Assembly (NCBI RefSeq): GCF_000300975.2
Contig: NZ_AEEC02000008.1
Coordinates: 1 to 64,000, forward strand
Direction: 5' to 3'
Length of the DNA: 64,000 bases
DNA from: Herbaspirillum frisingense GSF30
GTDB lineage: Bacteria; Pseudomonadota; Gammaproteobacteria; Burkholderiales; Burkholderiaceae_D
Every line of letters begins with the position of its first letter. Within the stretch, counting starts at the first letter, position 1. The position numbers were made by a program, and so were the translations under genes. Shown piece by piece: positions 56,401 to 63,644 of the stretch. The notes under the pieces are model-generated. The model did no database searches, was not told the DNA's origin, and worked only from the letters and a program-made list of their open reading frames with translations.

Positions 56401-57792
56401 CTAAGCCACACCGGCCGCCAGGCGCGCCCGCACGAAGCCGATGTGTTCCCGCAGCACATAGAACTGGTCGGCAAAGGCCAGCGGCATCTTCATCCGGTTC
56501 ACCGCGATCTCGATCTCGTCCAAGCGCCTCAGCATCTCGGCCTGGTCTTCCGGCGATTCGCGGGACAAGCCGCGTTCCAGCGAAATCAGCTCGCCATACC
56601 AGCGATAGATGCGCGAACGCACGCGCCAGCCATAGAGCATCGGCACCAGGCGGATACCCGGGATGAGCAGCAGGATCACCGGCAGCACGATCACCACCGC
56701 CCGGTCCACCAGGCTGGCCATCCAGAACGGCAGGGTGCGGTAGAAGAAGGTCTTGCCGGACTTGTAGTAGCGCGCTGCATCGTCGCTGATCGGATATTCA
56801 TGCTCCAGCGGCGCCGGGAACTCCCCTGCCTTCTGCATCACGTTGGCCTTGCCATGCACTTCGCGGGCGGCCGCGATCAGCAGGTCCGACAACGCCGGAT
56901 GCAGGTCCTCGCGCGCCACCAGTTCGGCCGTGGGCGCGATCAGCTGGGTATCGCGGGCCGGCAGGTTGCGCGCCAGGTCGAACACGCCCATGGGCATCTT
57001 CAGGGTATTGAGATAGCGGAAACGCCGCACATAGGCATCGGCCTGGGAGAAATCCAGCAGGCGGATGCCGGGGGCACGCAGCAGCTTGCCCATGGTCGCC
57101 ACCGATACCGAATCGCCCATCAGGAAGGCCACATCGATCTTGCCACCGGTCAGCGCCTGGGCCGCCTCGTCGCCGCCGATGTTCAACAGCTGGGTGCTGC
57201 CGCCCTCTTCCACACCGTTGGCCTTGAGCAGGGTCGCGGCCAGCACGCTGGAGCCGCTACCGGCGCCACCGATGGCGATGCGCTTGCCGGCCAGCTCCGA
57301 CAACTGGCGCAGCGGCGGGACCGGCTTGCCGTCCTCGCGTGGCGGCGGCGTGCGGTAGTACACCGACACCGGCACATAGGAAATGCTGCCCAGCGACACC
57401 AGCGGTGCCAGCGCCTCGGCCGGCACCGCACCGGCCAGGCCGCCCTGCACGAAGCCGACGTCCAGGCTCTGGTCGGGATCGGCCAGGCGCTTCAGATTGT
57501 CCAGTGAACCGCCGGTCTCGACGATATCGAGGCGGATGCCATCGCGCGCCAGGATGGCCTTGTAGCGTTCGGCCACGCGCCAGAAATTGCTGTCCTTGGG
57601 ACCGGCAGCGATCGTGATCGAAGACGGCGGGGCCGGGCGGATCAGCCAGATCACCAGCCAGGCGCCGATCAGGATCAGCAGGATGATGGGACCGAAGCTG
57701 ACGGCCAGGTCGCGCCAGGAGATGGCCACGAAGCGCGCCCGGATGCGGGTCGCCGACGGGGCGTAGGCGGAGAGTTTCTTGTCTTTGAGCAT
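56401..57792 (-). CDS. Membrane-anchored TAXI-family solute-binding protein
   Basis: 463 residues. N-terminal membrane anchor (FGPIILLILIGAWLVIWLI, about 33-51), then a TAXI-type periplasmic binding domain (ITIAAGPKDSNFWRVAERYKAILARDGI, ETGGSLDNLKRL, DVGFVQGG, AIGGAGSGSSVLAATLL, then IDVAFLMGD), and a second membrane segment (AVVIVLPVILLLIPGIRLVPMLYGW) with a cytoplasmic tail. TAXI proteins usually serve TRAP transporters, but no TRAP membrane subunits are adjacent. It lies 77 bases downstream of cynS on the same strand, so it may be the last gene of the cyanate unit. Confidence 0.85.
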   Translation of the reverse strand: MLKDKKLSAYAPSATRIRARFVAISWRDLAVSFGPIILLILIGAWLVIWLIRPAPPSSITIAAGPKDSNFWRVAERYKAILARDGIRLDIVETGGSLDNLKRLADPDQSLDVGFVQGGLAGAVPAEALAPLVSLGSISYVPVSVYYRTPPPREDGKPVPPLRQLSELAGKRIAIGGAGSGSSVLAATLLKANGVEEGGSTQLLNIGGDEAAQALTGGKIDVAFLMGDSVSVATMGKLLRAPGIRLLDFSQADAYVRRFRYLNTLKMPMGVFDLARNLPARDTQLIAPTAELVAREDLHPALSDLLIAAAREVHGKANVMQKAGEFPAPLEHEYPISDDAARYYKSGKTFFYRTLPFWMASLVDRAVVIVLPVILLLIPGIRLVPMLYGWRVRSRIYRWYGELISLERGLSRESPEDQAEMLRRLDEIEIAVNRMKMPLAFADQFYVLREHIGFVRARLAAGVA

Positions 57793-57869
57793 GCGCGCTA
57801 TTCTAGCCGCGCCGCCCCGCTTTGGGCTTCACTGCCTTGTAACGTGATGTGACTCTCCGCGTCAGTCGC

Positions 57870-58313
57870 TCAGTAGGTCTTGTACGGCAGGAACTTGCCC
57901 GACAGCATCACGTTCACGCGATCCCCATTGGGATCGGCCTGGCGCTGGATATCCATCTTGAAATCGATGGCGCTCATGATGCCGTCGCCGAATTCTTCGT
58001 GGATCAGTTCCTTGATGGTGCTGCCATAGACGCTGACGATCTCGTACCAGCGGTAGATCAGCGGATCGGTCGGCACCGGAGTCGGCAGCGAACCCTTGTA
58101 GGGCACGATCTGCAGCCACAGGGTTTCTTCATCGGTGAGTTCGAACAGCTCCTGGGCGGTGGCGGCCTGCTTGGCGGTCAGGGTCATCTGGCCCAGCATG
58201 GCAGCGGTGGTCCACTCCTTGCTCTGGCCGATGCGCTCGGCGATCTGGGCCCAGGTCATCTTCTTGCTGACCTTGGCGGTGACGATCTTCTGGGTGACTT
58301 GGTTGCGGTCCAT
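57870..58313 (-). CDS. cynS: Cyanate hydratase (cyanase)
   Basis: Decamer that converts cyanate and bicarbonate to carbamate (then ammonia) and CO2, detoxifying cyanate and freeing nitrogen. 147 residues. Catalytic residues R88, E91 (IYRWYEI) and S114 (GDGIMSAIDF) have the spacing of E. coli Arg96/Glu99/Ser122. The N-terminal helical DNA-binding-like domain reads MTWAQIAERIGQSKEW. The start at 58313 is set by AAGGAGA 5 bases upstream. An earlier ATG (58355) is rejected. It follows the ABC ATPase gene by 120 bases. Confidence 0.97.
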   Translation of the reverse strand: MDRNQVTQKIVTAKVSKKMTWAQIAERIGQSKEWTTAAMLGQMTLTAKQAATAQELFELTDEETLWLQIVPYKGSLPTPVPTDPLIYRWYEIVSVYGSTIKELIHEEFGDGIMSAIDFKMDIQRQADPNGDRVNVMLSGKFLPYKTY

Positions 58314-58433
58314 GGCTATCTCCTTTTGGGTGGACGGAATAATGATCGACGACACACCTCTCAGTGCGCGTCATCGATCGTGATGAATGCTTGCGACACA
58401 ATGACGAAATCTCTTGGGCTGCCCTGCCGGTTT

Positions 58434-59288
58434 TCAGGCCACCGCCTGCTCCAGCCCCGGCATCACGATGCGCGTGGGAGGACGCGGCACCCCGCTGGCC
58501 TGGGCCGCCTGGATCTGGCGCGAGCGGTGTACCAGGAAGTCCACCAGGTGATTGCGGATGCGATAGAACTGCGGATCGTGATGCATGGCTTCCCGGCTGC
58601 GGGTCTTGGGCAAGGTGTTGATGACCACTTCGGCGATGCAGGCCTGCGGGCCGTTGGACATCAGGAATATCTTGTCGGCCAGCAGGATGGCCTCGTCCAC
58701 GTCGTGGGTGATCATGAACACGGTCTGACCGGTGGCGGCGCAGATCTTCAGCAGCTCGTCCTGCACCACGCCTCGCGTCAGGGCATCCAGGGCGCCGAAG
58801 GGTTCATCCATCAAGAGCATCTTGGGCTCGATGGAAAAGGCCCGGGCGATACCCACCCGCTGCTTCATGCCGCCCGAGAGTTCGGAGGGCTTCTTGTGCT
58901 CAGCCCCCTTCAGACCCACCATCGCGATGAAGCGGCGCGCATGTTCCTCGGCCTTGGCGCGCGACCAGTCGGGCCAGCGCGAACGGACCGCGAACACCAC
59001 GTTGCCCAGCACGCTGAACCAGGGCATGAGTGCATGGCTTTGGAACACCACGCCGCGATCCAGACTCGGCCCCTTGATCTCGCGCCGGTCCATGATGACT
59101 ACGCCGTCGCTGGCCGCCTCCAGCCCCGCCAACACGTTGAGGATGGTGGTCTTGCCGCAGCCGGAGTGGCCGATCACGCAGACGAATTCACCGCGGTCGA
59201 TACCGAAGGAAACCTGTTCGAACACCGGCGGCGCGCCCGCCGCATAGCGTTTGGAGAGCCCCTGCACGCTCAGGAAATTGTGGTCCAT
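58434..59288 (-). CDS. cynD: Cyanate/nitrate-type ABC transporter ATP-binding protein
   Basis: 284 residues of the NrtD/CmpD/SsuB group. Walker A GHSGCGKTTILN, Q-loop MVVFQSHAL-type (VVFQSHALMPWF), signature ELSGGMKQRVGIARAF, Walker B MLLMDEPFGALD, H-loop MITHDVDEA. GAGGG precedes the ATG at 59288. The longer frame would overlap the permease gene. Gene order binding protein-permease-ATPase-cyanase equals the cynABDS order of cyanobacteria, which is why I name it cynD. Nitrate or bicarbonate as the substrate cannot be excluded. Confidence 0.82.
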   Translation of the reverse strand: MDHNFLSVQGLSKRYAAGAPPVFEQVSFGIDRGEFVCVIGHSGCGKTTILNVLAGLEAASDGVVIMDRREIKGPSLDRGVVFQSHALMPWFSVLGNVVFAVRSRWPDWSRAKAEEHARRFIAMVGLKGAEHKKPSELSGGMKQRVGIARAFSIEPKMLLMDEPFGALDALTRGVVQDELLKICAATGQTVFMITHDVDEAILLADKIFLMSNGPQACIAEVVINTLPKTRSREAMHHDPQFYRIRNHLVDFLVHRSRQIQAAQASGVPRPPTRIVMPGLEQAVA

Positions 59289-59319
59289 GCTCTTGCCCTC
59301 TTCATTCGATGTACGCGAT

Positions 59320-60171
59320 TTACTCGACATAGGTCACCAGTCTTTGCAGCCGGGCGAAGATCAGGTCCAGCACCATGCCGGTCACGCCGATGACCAGGAT
59401 GGCGAAGATCACGCTGGTCAGCGACAGGTTGTTCCATTCGTTCCAGACGAAGTAACCGATGCCGGTGCCGCCCACCAGCATCTCGGCCGCCACGATCACC
59501 AGCCAGGCGATCCCCATGGAAATGCGCATGCCGGTCAGGATGGTGGGTGCCGCCGCCGGCAGGATCACCAGGAAGGCGCGCCGCAACGAGGACACTTCCA
59601 GCGTCTTGGCCACGTTGAGCCAGTCGCGCCGCACCGAGGCCACGCCGAAGGCGGTGTTCATCAGCATCGGCCAGACCGAGCAGATGAAAATCACGAACAC
59701 GCCCGAGATCGACGAATCCTTGATCGTGTACAGCGCCAGCGGCATCCAGGCCAGCGGCGAGATGGGCTTGAGGATCTGGATGAAGGGATTCAGGGCGCGC
59801 TGCATCAGCGGCGACATGCCCAGCAGGAAACCCAGCGGAATCGCCACCACCGCCGCAATCGCAAATCCCAGTCCGACCCGTCCCAGCGAATAGGCCAGCT
59901 GGATGCCGATGCCCTTGTCGTTGGGACCGTTGTCGTAGAAGGGATTGGCCAATTCCTTGCGGATGGTCTCGCCCATCTGCGCCAGGCCGGGAAAGCCGTC
60001 GCGCTTGGCCGCGCCACTGCTCTTGCCCATCAGCTTGGCGTATTCATCCTGGGCGGCGCTGGCCGCGCCCTCCTGCGGCAGCGTCGCGAAATGCCACACC
60101 ATCAGCAACGCCGCCAGCAGCAACAGCGAGATCAGCGCGGCGCGCCAGCCGAGATGCCTGGCCGGCATCAT
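59320..60171 (-). CDS. cynB: Cyanate/nitrate-type ABC transporter permease
   Basis: 283 residues, six or so membrane segments of the NrtB/SsuC type. Conserved cytoplasmic EAA-like loop AKTLEVSSLRRAFLVILPAAAPTILTGMRISMGIAWLVIVAAEML. A periplasmic stretch after the first segment holds AQDEYAKLMGKSSGAAKRDGFPG. The start ATGATG at 60171 overlaps the stop of the binding-protein gene by 4 bases (ATGA), pointing to translational coupling. Confidence 0.83.
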   Translation of the reverse strand: MMPARHLGWRAALISLLLLAALLMVWHFATLPQEGAASAAQDEYAKLMGKSSGAAKRDGFPGLAQMGETIRKELANPFYDNGPNDKGIGIQLAYSLGRVGLGFAIAAVVAIPLGFLLGMSPLMQRALNPFIQILKPISPLAWMPLALYTIKDSSISGVFVIFICSVWPMLMNTAFGVASVRRDWLNVAKTLEVSSLRRAFLVILPAAAPTILTGMRISMGIAWLVIVAAEMLVGGTGIGYFVWNEWNNLSLTSVIFAILVIGVTGMVLDLIFARLQRLVTYVE

Positions 60172-61565
60172 GCGCTCCTCTTGATGGCGAAGCTGTTGAC
60201 GTAGGCCTCGGCCTTGTTGGCGTCGAACTCCTTGCCCATGATGGAATACTTGCGATAGGCACCTTCCGGCACCGGCTGGCCCAGTTCCTTCATGTGTTTC
60301 TTGGCCTCGGTCAGCAGCAGCACCTTCTCGGTGATGGCCTTGTAGTCGATATCACCCTTGATGTAACCCCAACGCTTCATCTGCGTGAGAATCCACACCC
60401 CCATCGAATCCCAGGGCACCGGGTCAAAGTCGGCACGGCCCGGCACGTTCTTCACATTGCCCAGACCATCGGCAAAGCGCCCGGTCAGCACCTGCTCCAC
60501 CACCGTCTCGGGCTGGTTGAGATAGGCCGCCGGCGAGATCACCTTGGCCACCAGTGAGCGGTTGGACGGGTCGCGCGCCATCGCGGCGGCGGTCAGCACG
60601 GCGCGGAACAGCGCGGCGAAGGTGTTGGGGTTCTGCTTGATGAATTCTTCCGACGTACCAAAGGCACAGCAGGGGTGGCCGTCCCAGATGTCGCGCGAGA
60701 GGATGTGGATGAAACCGATCTCGTCATACACCGCGCGCTGGTTGAAGGGATCGGGGCCGAGGAAGCCGTCGATGTTGCCGGCCCGCAGGTTGGCCACCAT
60801 CTCCGGCGGCGGCGTGACGCGGATCTGTACATCGCGGTCCGGGTCCAGGCCATGTTCGGCCAGGTAGTAGCGCAACAGGAAGTTGTGCATCGAATACTCG
60901 AACGGCACCGCGAACTTGAAGCCCTTCCACTGCCGGGGATCGCGCTTGTCCTTGTGCTTGTTGTGCAGCGTAATGGCCTGGCCGTTGATGTTCTGGATGG
61001 TCGCCACGCGCATCTGGGTGGCGTTGCTGCCCACCCCCATGGACATGGCCATGGGCATGGGCGAGAGGAAGTGCGAGGCGTCGTGTTCCTTGTTGATCAT
61101 CTTATCGCGGATCAGCGCCCAGCCAGCCGTCTTGTTGAGCGACACGTTCAGGCCCTGCTTGCGGTAGAAGCCCAGCGGGTCGGCCATGATCAGCGGCGCC
61201 GCGCAGGTGATGGCGATGAAGCCGATCTTGAGGTCCTTCTTTTCCAGGGCGCCATTCTTTTCCTGTGCCATGGCCTGCAGCGAACCCAGCGGCAACACGC
61301 TGGCAATGGCCGCCCGCGCCGCATTGCGGCCCACCGCCCGCAGAAAGTCGCGGCGCTCGGCTACCCGCGGGAAGAGCGAACGCATCACGGCTTCTTCCAC
61401 CACGTCGTTGGTGAGGGCTTCCACATCCTGGCCGCGCTGCTGGCGCAGTGCTTCGACCTCGACATCGTGTTGCTGCTGGCTGCCGTGGCGGCCACAGGAA
61501 CAGCCCTGGCCGGCGCGCTCGGCGTCATAGGTGTGGAACAGATTGGTGTCTGCTGCGTTCGGCAT
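60168..61565 (-). CDS. cynA: NrtA/CmpA-family ABC transporter binding protein, probable cyanate binding
   Basis: 465 residues. The binding domain (KIGFIAITCAAPLIMADPLGFYRKQGLNV, then GADG-like DGFLGPDPFNQRAVYDEIGF) is of the NrtA/CmpA type that recognises nitrate, bicarbonate or cyanate. A twin-arginine export motif ERRDFLRAVG sits at residues 70-79, but 60 residues precede it, including CSCGRHGSQQQHD (C22, C24, H27, H33), a possible metal-binding tail. GGGGGA stands just before the ATG. A second ATG at codon 61 would give an ordinary Tat signal. First gene of the cyn unit, with a sigma-54-type promoter 52 bases upstream. Confidence 0.82.
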   Translation of the reverse strand: MPNAADTNLFHTYDAERAGQGCSCGRHGSQQQHDVEVEALRQQRGQDVEALTNDVVEEAVMRSLFPRVAERRDFLRAVGRNAARAAIASVLPLGSLQAMAQEKNGALEKKDLKIGFIAITCAAPLIMADPLGFYRKQGLNVSLNKTAGWALIRDKMINKEHDASHFLSPMPMAMSMGVGSNATQMRVATIQNINGQAITLHNKHKDKRDPRQWKGFKFAVPFEYSMHNFLLRYYLAEHGLDPDRDVQIRVTPPPEMVANLRAGNIDGFLGPDPFNQRAVYDEIGFIHILSRDIWDGHPCCAFGTSEEFIKQNPNTFAALFRAVLTAAAMARDPSNRSLVAKVISPAAYLNQPETVVEQVLTGRFADGLGNVKNVPGRADFDPVPWDSMGVWILTQMKRWGYIKGDIDYKAITEKVLLLTEAKKHMKELGQPVPEGAYRKYSIMGKEFDANKAEAYVNSFAIKRSA

Positions 61566-61616
61566 GATTCCCCCGTTTGGTGAGTGTGCGGTGATTTCTT
61601 TGCTTCACCACCCTCC

Positions 61617-61634
61617 ATTGCAAGGGACTTGCCA
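61617..61634 (-). promoter_or_regulatory. Near-consensus sigma-54 promoter of the cyn operon
   Basis: TGGCAAGTCCCTTGCA on the minus strand matches the RpoN consensus TGGCACG-N4-TTGCA with one change. The essential GG (61633-61632) and GC (61621-61620) are separated by exactly 10 bases. A start near 61608 leaves a leader of about 43 bases to the binding-protein ATG. Confidence 0.7.
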
Positions 61635-61668
61635 GCCTCATAGGCTACGTCATGCTGTCACGACATCC

Positions 61669-61686
61669 TGTAGTGCTGGCACTACA
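61669..61686. promoter_or_regulatory. 18-bp palindrome upstream of the sigma-54 promoter
   Basis: TGTAGTGC-TG-GCACTACA, perfect 8-bp arms, centred about 70 bases before the predicted start site. A second short palindrome, TGTCACGACA, lies between it and the promoter (around 61657-61666). This is the position of an enhancer-binding site. The bound protein is unknown and the pattern is not the usual NtrC site. Confidence 0.5.
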
Positions 61687-61705
61687 AGCCGGGGCCAAAC
61701 CCGCG

Positions 61706-62368
61706 TCAGACCGGCAGCAACTGGTGACGTACCGCATACATGGCGATGCCGACGTCATTGGCGGCGCCGGTCTTTTCCAGGATGCGGCTGCGATAGGTGC
61801 TCACCGTATTGGGGCTCAGTTCCAGCTGCTCGGCGATCTCGCGCACGCTGCGACCCGCAGCGATCAGCTGGAACACCTGGTATTCACGGTGCGACAGGCT
61901 TTCGTGCGCGGCCCGCGGCGCAGCACCGGCGTGCTGGGCCAGGCCGGAGGCCAGCGTCTCGGCCATCTGCGCGCTCACATAGAGGCCACCGCCGGCAGCC
62001 TTGCGGATGGCATCCACCAGTTGCTCGGGATCGGCGCTCTTGTTGAGATAGCCGGCCGCGCCCAGCTTGTAGCAGCGCGCCGCATATTGCTTTTCGGGAT
62101 AGGTGGACAGCATCAGCACCGGCAGACGCGGCATCTCCTGCTTGATCTGGCGCAGCACGTCCAGTCCGTCCTGCTGGGGGATGGCGATGTCCAGCAGCAC
62201 CAGGTCGATGGCCTCCACCCGGGCCCGGTGCAAGACCTCCGGCCCGCTGGCACATTCGGCGGCGACCTCGATATCGGGGGTATCGGCCAGGATCTGCTTG
62301 AGACCCTCGCGCACGATGCGATGATCGTCGCACAAGAGAATGCGGATGGTCTCGGCGCCGGCACTCAT
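61706..62368 (-). CDS. NarL/FixJ-type response regulator
   Basis: 220 residues. Receiver domain with the acidic pair D14/D15 (LLCDDHRIV), phosphoacceptor D60 (LVLLDIAIP), T/S in MLSTYPE and K110 (YLNKSADPE). LuxR-type HTH at the C-terminus (LSHREYQVFQLIAAGRSVREIAEQLELSPNTVSTYRSRILEKT). The ATG at 62368 overlaps the kinase stop as ATGA, so the pair is co-translated. It stands directly upstream of the cyn operon, 140 bases away on the same strand, and is a natural candidate regulator, although sigma-54 promoters normally need an AAA+ activator, which this protein is not. Confidence 0.92.
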   Translation of the reverse strand: MSAGAETIRILLCDDHRIVREGLKQILADTPDIEVAAECASGPEVLHRARVEAIDLVLLDIAIPQQDGLDVLRQIKQEMPRLPVLMLSTYPEKQYAARCYKLGAAGYLNKSADPEQLVDAIRKAAGGGLYVSAQMAETLASGLAQHAGAAPRAAHESLSHREYQVFQLIAAGRSVREIAEQLELSPNTVSTYRSRILEKTGAANDVGIAMYAVRHQLLPV

Positions 62369-63567
62369 GCCGCCTCCCGGCCGCCGTGACTGGGCAGGCG
62401 CAGGCAGACCAGGGTCCCCGGCCTGCCGCTCTCTGGTGCAAGACGCGCACCAGCAATGCTCAATGCGCCGCCAAAGTGCAAGGCCCGCTCGCGCATGCCC
62501 ATCACGCCGTAGGAGGTGGCCGCCTCCAGCGCCGCACGGGGTGCACCCACGCCATCGTCTTCCACTTCCATGCGCAGCTCCGACGGGCTCAGGTGCACGG
62601 CGATGCGCACCCGCGTGGCATTGGCATGACGCGCCACGTTGGACAACATTTCCTGGAAGATGCGAAACGCCGCCGTGGCCTTGGCGCCATCCGGGGGAAA
62701 GGCTTCGGGTGCGATATCGAACTCGACCTCGCAGGGCAGTTCGGTGGCTTCCGAGAACTCCTGCACCTGCCATTCGAGGGCGGCGATCAGGCCCTGGTGA
62801 TCCAGGATGCTGGGCCGCAGGTCGGTGATGATGCGCCCTACATTGTCCACCGCCGTCTCGATCAGGCGGCTCATGGCATCACACTTGCGGGCCACCGGTT
62901 CCAGGTCGGTGACGCGCTTGGCCATCCAGTTCACATCCAGTTTCAAGGCCACCAGCAGGCTGCCCAGTTCATCGTGGATCTCGCGGGCGATACGGGTGCG
63001 CTCATCCTCGCGCACCGAGTGCGCATGCGCCGACAACTGCCGCACCTGGCGCAGCGCGGCCGACAGTTCGCGGGTGCGCTCGGCCACCCGCACTTCCAGC
63101 TCGGCCTTGGCGCGCTGCAGTTGTTCCTCGGCCTGGCGGCGCTTGGAGATATCGCTGAAGGTGATCACCGCACCGCGTACCTGGCCGCCGTCGACGATCT
63201 GGTAGGAAGAATATTCGGTCGGGAAGAAGCTGCCATCGGCACGCCAGAACACTTCCTGATCGACCCGGCAGGACTCGCCCTTGCGGAAGGCCTTCAGGAT
63301 GGGGCAGTCGGCCTCGGGGTAATGACCGCCGTGCTCATGGCTGTGGTGCACCAGATCGTGCATGTTGCGCCCCAGTACCTCGGCCGGGGCATAGCCCAGC
63401 ATGTCGGCGCCGGCGCGATTGATGAAGGTACACAGGCCCTCCAGGTCGATGCCATAGATGCCTTCGCCGGTGGAGTCCAGCAGCAGCGCCAGCTTGTCGC
63501 GCAGCAGGCCGCCGGGTGCGGCCAGGGCATCGGAAGCAAAAACGGGCAGGTGGGGATCGTTGTGCAT
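62365..63567 (-). CDS. PAS-containing HisKA_3 sensor histidine kinase
   Basis: 400 residues, soluble (no membrane segment). PAS domain at about 25-145 with the His/Cys-rich stretch HHSHEHGGHYPEADCP, then a short coiled coil, HisKA_3 dimerisation domain with phospho-acceptor H198 (RIAREIHDELGS), and a HATPase domain (FQEMLSNVARHANATRV, VEDDGVGAP, YGVMGMRERALHFGG). The ATG at 63567 is the only ATG, GTG or TTG between the hairpin and the PAS domain apart from GTG at 63576 just before it. The start codon lies in the loop of a perfect 16-bp hairpin. Confidence 0.9.
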   Translation of the reverse strand: MHNDPHLPVFASDALAAPGGLLRDKLALLLDSTGEGIYGIDLEGLCTFINRAGADMLGYAPAEVLGRNMHDLVHHSHEHGGHYPEADCPILKAFRKGESCRVDQEVFWRADGSFFPTEYSSYQIVDGGQVRGAVITFSDISKRRQAEEQLQRAKAELEVRVAERTRELSAALRQVRQLSAHAHSVREDERTRIAREIHDELGSLLVALKLDVNWMAKRVTDLEPVARKCDAMSRLIETAVDNVGRIITDLRPSILDHQGLIAALEWQVQEFSEATELPCEVEFDIAPEAFPPDGAKATAAFRIFQEMLSNVARHANATRVRIAVHLSPSELRMEVEDDGVGAPRAALEAATSYGVMGMRERALHFGGALSIAGARLAPESGRPGTLVCLRLPSHGGREAA

Positions 63568-63583
63568 GATCCCCACCTGCCCG
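63538..63583 (-). terminator. Terminator-shaped hairpin enclosing the kinase start codon
   Basis: CGGGCAGGTGGGGATC and GATCCCCACCTGCCCG (63543-63558 and 63568-63583) pair perfectly over 16 bp. The 9-base loop carries the kinase ATG (63567-63565), and AAAAA at 63538-63542 makes a T-run on the minus strand. It could end transcription of the SDR gene 60 bases upstream and, if read through, hide the kinase ribosome site. Confidence 0.8.
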
Positions 63584-63644
63584 CAAGAGGCATGCCAGTG
63601 CCCGCCGCCCGGGCCTGGCCCGACAGTGGTACCGGCTGGCCCCG

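Noticed and set aside
61669-61686. Classical NtrC binding site
   Set aside because: NtrC sites have GCAC and GTGC as outer halves around a spacer. Here the order is GTGC-TG-GCAC, so I describe it only as an unassigned palindrome.
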